From Hirundichthys speculiger (Eukaryota; Chordata; Actinopteri; Beloniformes; Exocoetidae): 64,000 bases of DNA. The notes under the pieces are model-generated. The model made no database searches. It was not told the DNA's origin and worked only from the letters and a program-made list of their open reading frames with translations. Below, piece after piece: positions 59,001-64,000 of this stretch; the stretch's first letter is position 1, and the number at the start of each line of letters is the position of its first letter. The stretch is taken from the NCBI GenBank assembly GCA_018398805.1, contig JAGFBZ010001279.1, forward strand, positions 434,001-498,000, read 5' to 3'. The translations under genes and the position numbers were made by a program.

Positions 59001-62000
59001 CCTTTTCTCACCCTTTTTTCTTCTAATCGACCCTTTTTCACCTGCACCTCTGACAATGAAGCCCGACCGCTGACACTCGGAGCGTAGAACTTCCCTATCC
59101 TGAACCTTCTGTCCATAACAGGACCACAACGTAACAGCCCAGGTGGGTGGTGATGAAATGTGTGGAGGAGAGTCTCTGCAGCTGAACAGGAGGCTGATGG
59201 CTGGAGTCAGATGTGTTCTGGGTAGAAGAAAGCAGACCTTGATGCGGAACAGTGACGTGTAGCAGTTCAGCATCATGGAGGAGATCCTCAACCTCCCAGA
59301 GCAAGGCTTCAAGCAGCTACAACCACAACTTTTCTTTCATTGCTGTTGAGTTTGAGCAAGTTAGATGACATCAAGGTTTTAACTTCATCCAGGCAGGTGA
59401 CCAGTGAAGGCCCAGTGCCGACATAAAAACTCTTATGTCATCGGGAAATGAATGGGAGCTGAGGTCGTGGCAGCGGATGATCTGGCTGATGCTGATGATG
59501 ATGAAGCACAGAACCCCAAACTACGCCGGGGTTTTCAAGGCATAGTTCAGGGTTTGGGTTTAGGGGTCGTGATTCTGTTCTGTCACACGGACACAAAACA
59601 ACAGGCCACGCCTCACAATTTCAAATGACCTGTTGTATGATAAAATAAAAACTCAAATCTGCAGAAATAGTACATTTAGTCAAAATAGCATTAATGTCCC
59701 TGAGTTGTGGTACTCTAATTTTTTTATCCCTGTAATTATCTAACATTAAAAGCTTCAGTTCCTTAGTGCTTAAATTAATTCCCCTTTGTTTGCGTGTCAC
59801 ACTAACGTCATAATCCAGTTATTTTTGACCTGCACACAGAGCGTCTTTGTCCCTCCCCCTGCATTCACGCCACACCATGTCAGCGCACTAAACAGTACAT
59901 CCCAGAATTCCTCCCCACCTTCCCGTGTGAGTTTACGCGCCTGTGTGCGCGGGGACGCATGAGAGTGATGTGGCGGGCAGACTGCTTGGCCGGTCGCTGC
60001 AGCCGTTTCCTTCAAATTCCTGAACATTGACTCAAACGCAGAAAAGCGGCAGAGTGAAAGATGGCGAGGGAGGCTGGGTTTTTCTGAGTGAGGTGGAGGC
60101 ACGCTGACATTTCACACACAACCACAAAAACAAGGACTCAGACCGACACTCCCTGCAGTCAAACATGGTGGACCAGCAGATGTCTCTCATCCGCCAGGCG
60201 TTCCTCTTCAAGGCCACAGACAGCCGCAAACTATCTGCATATCTGTTTTATTTAGCACATTACGATGCGTTTAATTAGAACCGCAGAAAGTTTTTAATGT
60301 GGCACCCGCACTTTTATCAAACTTCTCATCAAATTTTTCCTCAACATGCCTGACTTTCATGTATCCGCTTTGCATTTTCCTCTTACATGACTAGAAGCTT
60401 AGCTGGAGCTTCTGACATCCAGAGGGTGCACTATGAAGCAGGTTTAGACGTCAGTATGGTAAGTCTTCAGTAACCCTAAACTCTAAAACTCAAGAGGAGT
60501 TGATTTTCAGACATTCGGATTAAACCAAGCTTTGTTCCTTTCCTCCTCTTCAGACAATATCCCAGACATCCGAATCAAAATGACTCAAGTTCTGTTGTCA
60601 GGAAGAAATAACGCATGTATCCTGACGCCTGGCACTGAGGTCAGAGCAAAGAACGATAATCACAGTTTTAATCATTTCTGACTGGAGCTCACAGGGTTTT
60701 GTTGAACCTGGTAGTCTAAAGAAAGCCTGACTTTATTAAACTCACCCCTCAGTAGTTTTTCCTGTCATATTTGACTGACAGTTCTGACCCTTGCTGTACT
60801 GCCATGCACCATATACCCGGGTACGGACTTAGAATATAAGAAACTAACGATAAAAGGCCTGATCTTCCCCCAGATCTCCTAAAGCCGCTATTTAGGGATG
60901 GCAGGTAGCGGGAGGGGCGTGACCCCTGCAAAGAACGCAATCTTCCACCTTCCTAAACCCGCTATCCCACCTGCGCTACCCGCTACATTATGCATAGGAG
61001 TGGTTAGGGCGTTCCACCTGTTAAACCAATCAGTGCGTCAGTAGCCATTGCCTTTAAGAGCAGTTGGTCCTACCCGCAAACCACTATGGAGCGTAGCAGG
61101 TAGCGGCTTTAGGGAGCGGAAGATTGCATTAGCGGTTAGCGGAGGTTCCTATACCTGCAATTTGTGGGTAGCGGCTAGGAGGAAGTGTACGATCGGGGCC
61201 AAAGAGAGTAACTGTCAGCCAATATTGAGCACCTGAACAAAAAAACTAATCCCGTTGGCTTTCAGTGACTTTGAAATGACATAAACGTACATCACCACTT
61301 TTAAAAGGGAAAGTCATGCTTTGTCTGTTTTTGTTTTGAAATGAGTGATTTTTCTTTTTTAATCTCCAGGTGACACCGAGGAGAATAGTTTCAGCTCTAA
61401 GTCAGAAGAATGTGAAACCGCCGTAGAGACGTATCCAGAAACATAACCGTAACTAGTGTTTGTTTCTGTGTCCGTGTTCGCACATGTCGGCGTGGAAATC
61501 TTGAGGAACTGCTCTGCACATGTTTGCTTGTCTCTATCACATGTTTGATTATTTCTGGATGGATTATAATTTGACTGATGTCTTAATGGCTGGAAAAAGA
61601 AAAAAAAAAAGAAAGAAAACAACACAGCTCTTTCTTTCTGTTGCGTTCAGGTACACTCAAGCATAGTGACATGAACTCAGCGAATCAGCATGTGCGCACA
61701 TTCTCCAGGCTTAGTGGAACTCTGACAGACGTGGAGGTATTAGAAATTTAGAAAAACAAGGGTGGTGACAGAGGGAAAGAAGACAAGAGACAAAGAGTGA
61801 GAGGAGAGGAGAGAGGTTGTCCTCTCGGAGTGAAAGCAGCCAGTGTACGAGGAGGGCCGTGCGGGGAAGGAGGAGGGAGAGGGGGAGAAGAGAGAGTAAG
61901 GACTGAAGCGAGGGCGAACAGAGACGGCCTTCATGGTGGAGCTGGTGAAAAGGATGCCCTCTCAACCCTGCGCTCTGAAGTGAATGTGTGCACACAGGAT

Positions 62001-63716
62001 GTGGTGTGTGTGTTGCCCAGTGGGGTCGAGCATTATTAACTTCAGCCATCCAGCTGGGGCAGTGTAGCTTGTCACTGTTTGCCCAGGATGGGGCACCTTA
62101 CCTGGAATGTCTTATTGACAGGGTAGATGCCCCCCCCTCGCCCACACACACACACATACGCAGGCACACCTGTTCCACATTACACTTCTCTCATACTTCC
62201 ATTCTGGGAAGTTTCCGTCCCAAAGGTTCCCCACCGGCGGAGCTGACCCACGTTCTACACGGATGATTGGTGAGGGGCTATTCTACTTTACTCCACCAGC
62301 ATTCTCACCATCAGTGTCACGTGTCCCACCTTTCTTTGAAGGCCTTTTCAGCCATGTCACGGGCTGCTCTGCGGACCTCCTCTGGAACGGCGTCTTTCTC
62401 AGCCTGGGAAACCTGGTAGACCTTGTGCCCCGCATCCAGGCGATAGGGGCCCCCTTTGCCGCCCAGCCCTGCAGTGTCCCTGCCACCTGGAGACAAACCA
62501 GTATGTGTCACGGAGGGACTGTCAAGTGCCCGCTGAATGCTTACCGTGTGTTGTGTGTTGAGTGTTGAGATATAAGCCAGTAAACACTTTTAAATGTTTG
62601 CCATATAACATGCAGTTGACAGCTGGGGCACACGTGAATTAAAGGGGACTTCATTGTGGCTCTGTCGTCTTGCTTGCTGAATCAGTTAGTTGTAAACTCT
62701 TAATAATCTGCATTTATGGGCTCGACAAACCTCTTTGTGCAGGTGCTGATATTCTAAAAAGCCGCCTTTCATGATGACACTGACAAGGATGGCTACTGGG
62801 AAGAGCTCCCCACAGTTACTCTTGTGTCCATTTCCAACTGAGTACAGATGCTCTCAGATTGATGACACTTTAACTCTGTTCAGTGTTCTGGTCATCCATC
62901 ATGGTGCTGGTGTTTCACACTACAGGATTTAGTTAGATAATCTGTCACAGTGTCAATAATGTAAACCCCTCTGACAGCGTTGCCTCAACCCATAAACACT
63001 CTGGGTGAGTGTTCATTTCAGCTCTTCAAAGTCATGTTTTTGCCATCTTGGGCTTTGAGAGCTCTGAGCTATTTTAACGCAGCTGCAGCTTGATTGCTGA
63101 GAGCTCTCAGAGTTTATGATCATTTCTGAAATAACGACAGAGTTCATTTTACTGCAGAAACATCGACATGAACCATGAATGTTGAAATATGGATCTCTGC
63201 TGTCACAAACCTGCTTATTTATAATATCGTATACTCAGGAATTGTCTTTTTTTTATCACTTAATTATCAAAACACGTGGTCAGTTAGTTTTCTGCTGACT
63301 GACTAATGGATGGACTGACCAGCTGTTTCGTTCATAATAATGCATTCACATAGACTAGATCCTGTATAAGCCTGTCTAAGTAGTTCAATGCTCATATCTC
63401 TCAGGAGGTTAGGCAGGTGGAGGTGTCGTGCCTCGTCTAAGAGCGACTAAGCAGCTGCTGAGGGGGGAGAACCTACGAGCGCTCTCTAAAACGCTCCGTC
63501 TCGCAGGCCGCCACTCACAGTCATTTCTGTGCAAAAGGCCATCACAGACCTTGACTTTGACTGGGGATTCGCACATGTTGCAGATGCAGTGATGGAAAGC
63601 CTGTTACCTGTTCCTCCCGCCCACTGGTTTCCTCCAACGTGAGGAGCATTGTTTGGATCGATCTTGCCATATTTGGGGGCGGAGACATCCAGGCCGCTGT
63701 CCCTCTGGATTGTGAT
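44554..63716 (-). CDS. vwa8: von Willebrand factor A domain-containing protein 8, C-terminal exons
   Basis: Eight exons on the - strand total 1107 bases (368 residues plus stop) and join in frame with GT/AG borders: 63608-63716, 62330-62486, 56789-56897, 52565-52690, 51909-52067, 49308-49406, 48838-49076, 44554-44662. VWA8 is a large mitochondrial AAA+ (MoxR-like) ATPase; the ATPase modules precede the window and the C-terminal VWA domain is here. Signatures: [71 protein letters not shown], the metal-site DVSGS (near 52005), [42 protein letters not shown] and [11 protein letters not shown]. It faces rgcc tail to tail, the arrangement I recall at human 13q14. The ATPase part and start lie beyond 64000. 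Confidence 0.95.
45855..46412. repeat. 12-bp minisatellite, first part
   Basis: Units of CCTGGAGTCAAC and CCTGGAGTCATC alternate irregularly, with some shortened units. The array continues at 47842-48030 beyond an inserted transposon. Open frames of the [11 protein letters not shown] type are a by-product of the 12-bp period. Confidence 0.95.
46815..46880 (+). pseudogene. Harbinger transposase relic
   Basis: The + strand reads [22 protein letters not shown]. This is the conserved segment of Harbinger transposases before the DDE core (family pattern RFFAxGxFxxxVGDAExLSKxT). The frame is broken on both sides and no DDE residues are found. Confidence 0.8.
47468..47722 (-). pseudogene. Harbinger Myb/SANT-like DNA-binding protein fragment
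   Basis: An 84-codon frame. From the Met at 47632 it reads [33 protein letters not shown], then [17 protein letters not shown]. This is the Myb/SANT-like trihelix of Harbinger second proteins (FSxEEQxxLLxxYEExKxIIxxKxNTxxxNKxREExWQxIAxxVN). It stops just after the domain, so the C-terminal part is lost. Confidence 0.85.
47842..48030. repeat. 12-bp minisatellite, second part
   Basis: Continuation of the array at 45855-46412 with the same CCTGGAGTCAAC / CCTGGAGTCATC units, here more regular. It ends at about 48030. Confidence 0.95.
48838..49076 (-). CDS. vwa8: vwa8 exon, VWA domain, distal part
   Basis: After CCCTGCAG the exon reads [41 protein letters not shown] and [16 protein letters not shown], with donor GTGAGG. 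It is 239 bases, phase 0 to phase 2. It carries the later strands of the VWA fold. Confidence 0.96.
49308..49406 (-). CDS. vwa8: vwa8 exon, VWA domain, middle part
   Basis: Between CTGTACAG and GTACAG. It reads [20 protein letters not shown] to RLKVLK, 99 bases, phase 0 at both ends. Confidence 0.95.
49407..49716. other. vwa8 intron, 3' part
   Basis: Part of the 2.5-kb intron between the 49308 and 51909 exons. No feature other than the LTR and tail fragments listed next. Confidence 0.5.
49721..50053 (+). mobile_element. solo LTR (copy 2)
   Basis: A 333-bp stretch from TGTTGTAAGC to GGTAACA, with TG...CA borders. The 4-bp duplication CATG lies at 49717-49720 and 50054-50057. It matches copy 1 (35795-36163) along its length with scattered changes and indels, and has its own AATAAA near 49912. 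It lies in a vwa8 intron, antisense to the gene. Confidence 0.87.
50380..50438. mobile_element. Tc/mariner-type MITE right end
   Basis: The right end has the reverse complement CAGTGATCCCTAGCCACTTC followed by GCGGTTTAAG, and is followed by TA. It is the same family as the element at 35656-36341. No left end was found. Confidence 0.6.
51030..51340. repeat. (CATCCATCCACC)n-type satellite, about 310 bp
   Basis: Irregular CATC / CACC tetranucleotide array with two longer near-identical segments of about 115 bp each (each running CAACCATGTATCCATCCATC and on). It lies in a vwa8 intron, with open frames on both strands that are chance by-products. Confidence 0.93.
51341..51908. other. vwa8 intron
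   Basis: Nothing recognised between the (CATC)n array and the next exon. Confidence 0.5.
51909..52067 (-). CDS. vwa8: vwa8 exon with VWA metal-binding motif
   Basis: After TTTGCAG it reads [20 protein letters not shown], then [19 protein letters not shown] and ESYEHRFK, with donor GTGAGA. DVSGS is the DxSxS metal-ion site of VWA domains and is intact. 159 bases, phase 0. Confidence 0.97.
52068..52564. other. vwa8 intron
   Basis: Ordinary intron sequence, no feature seen. Confidence 0.5.
52565..52690 (-). CDS. vwa8: vwa8 exon before the VWA domain
   Basis: Between TTTCAG and GTGGTG. It reads [20 protein letters not shown] and [20 protein letters not shown], 126 bases, phase 0 at both ends. 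Confidence 0.96.
52885..53091. mobile_element. palindromic hAT MITE, exact 8-bp target duplication
   Basis: The element is 207 bp and nearly a full inverted repeat: CAGGGGTGAGCAG...TCCTGCA on the left and TGCAGGACAGC...CCCAACCCCG-type arm on the right. A central inverted TTTCAAATGAACGG / CCATTTGAATCAGG pair is also present. GTCCAGCC flanks both sides (52877-52884 and 53092-53099). It sits in a vwa8 intron 194 bp from an exon. Confidence 0.9.
53100..56788. other. vwa8 intron
   Basis: Long intron stretch with a (TG)n run (55985-56013) and a G-rich patch near 53990-54008. A 142-codon + strand frame (53697-54125) shows no known motif. Confidence 0.45.
56789..56897 (-). CDS. vwa8: vwa8 exon
   Basis: After TTCCAAG, one base completes the Arg codon, then [20 protein letters not shown] and [16 protein letters not shown], with donor GTTGGC. 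109 bases. Confidence 0.95.
56976..58136. mobile_element. hAT-type element, exact 8-bp target duplication, BED-finger relic
   Basis: The element is 1161 bp, with ends TAGGGGTGCACGA and TCGTGCATCCCTA, inverted with one mismatch. GAGAATAC lies on both sides (56968-56975 and 58137-58144). Subterminal ATCGG/CCGAT repeats are clustered at both ends. Inside, on +, 57397-57501 encodes a degraded BED-type finger. No transposase is found. It lies in a vwa8 intron just upstream (in gene order) of an exon. Confidence 0.93.
57397..57501 (+). pseudogene. degraded BED zinc-finger start exon of a hAT transposase
   Basis: A short frame of 34 codons: [20 protein letters not shown], then [13 protein letters not shown] and stop. 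It follows the BED-finger plan (W-x-F-x-V-x-x-x-D, then C-x-x-C, then RGGK). The second cysteine is lost and the stop comes before the histidines. BED fingers form the N-terminus of many hAT transposases, so this is probably what remains of the mother element's first exon. Confidence 0.68.
58145..60855. other. vwa8 intron
   Basis: Part of the 5.4-kb intron. No other feature recognised. Confidence 0.45.
60856..61200. mobile_element. possible Harbinger-like MITE
   Basis: The left end GGCCTGATCTTCC and the right end's reverse complement GGCCCCGATCGTACACTTCC resemble each other. Inside, GTAGCGG and CCGCTAC motifs form several inverted pairs. AAA flanks both sides. The total is 345 bp. Ends and duplication are only approximate. 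Confidence 0.5.
61201..62329. other. vwa8 intron
   Basis: Includes a purine-rich stretch at about 61770-61910. No other feature seen. Confidence 0.5.
62330..62486 (-). CDS. vwa8: vwa8 exon
   Basis: After TCTCCAG, two bases complete a Gly codon, then [37 protein letters not shown] and AEKAFKE, with donor GTGGGA. 157 bases, ending with two bases of a split Arg codon completed by the next exon. Confidence 0.96.
62487..63607. other. vwa8 intron
   Basis: 1.1-kb intron, no feature recognised. Confidence 0.5.
63608..63716 (-). CDS. vwa8: vwa8 exon, most upstream in window
   Basis: After TTTTTCAG it reads [20 protein letters not shown], then [15 protein letters not shown] and one base of a split Gly codon; donor GTAACA. 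The signature SAPKYGK-DPNN is strongly conserved in VWA8. 109 bases. Confidence 0.93.
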
Positions 63717-64000
63717 CTGAAAAATTGGAAATTTGACCTTTTATTTATTAAAAAAAACAAAAACAAATTAAATTAAGTATTTATCTAACTATCTAGCTTT
63801 CAGAATTCTATAAAGAGCAGAAAACTCACACCTTAACCGTTAAAAGGATCAGGCTTCTGAGAAAACATTGTGCGTCATAATAACAAAGTTTTTTTTCTTT
63901 CCTAAGATCACTCAATTTCCTTAAAACCTCCTTGTGTTAATCTAACTGAATTAGACTGTGGAGGTCATCAACATGCCTTAACAGTTTGCTATCTATTCCA
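63717..64000. other. vwa8 intron, cut by window end
   Basis: AT-rich intron sequence. The preceding exons lie beyond the window. Confidence 0.6.

Overview
The window looks like vertebrate, specifically teleost, nuclear DNA. It has split genes with GT/AG introns, long non-coding stretches, and a dense mix of fish-type mobile elements: hAT, PIF/Harbinger and Tc1-like DNA elements, CR1/L2-group and L1-group LINEs, a V-SINE, solo LTRs, and many (ATCC)n and (TG)n simple repeats. No tool was available, so family names rest on translating the sequence by eye and on recalled family hallmarks. I cannot name the species.

Three host genes can be supported. (1) The last three coding exons of a coagulation factor V-like gene (f5, + strand, 2014-2782) encode its whole C2 discoidin domain and stop codon. 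(2) A complete small gene, rgcc (regulator of cell cycle, RGC-32 family), lies on the + strand in five exons, 7406-12475. Its third exon carries an apparent one-base insertion. (3) The last eight coding exons of vwa8 (von Willebrand factor A domain-containing protein 8) lie on the - strand, 63716 down to 44554. They include the VWA metal-site motif and the stop codon; the rest of the gene continues beyond 64000. rgcc and vwa8 face each other tail to tail, as I recall them doing in human 13q14. They are separated here by about 31 kb with no convincing gene.

Layout: 1-2013 is f5 intron with a 39-bp minisatellite and a SINE remnant. 2014-3270 holds the f5 3' end. 3270-7400 is intergenic, with a LINE 3' end and a hAT element. 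7406-13050 is rgcc, whose long intron 2 carries a hAT element with a MADF-domain relic. 13050-43300 is a repeat-rich gene desert: a LINE fragment split by a SINE, a 2.7-kb CR1/L2-group LINE, a PIF/Harbinger composite, another LINE C-terminal fragment, two more hAT elements, an L1 insertion, a Tc/mariner-like element containing a solo LTR, a Tc1 element and a V-SINE. 43300-63716 is vwa8; its introns hold a 12-bp minisatellite split by a 1.4-kb Harbinger element, a second solo LTR, a palindromic hAT MITE, a hAT element with a BED-finger relic, and another possible MITE.

No new host system was found. The most informative observations are the datable insertions with exact target-site duplications, the domain relics (MADF, Myb/SANT, BED, Harbinger transposase) inside defective elements, the transposon that split a minisatellite whose empty site can be rebuilt to the base, and the frame break in rgcc exon 3.
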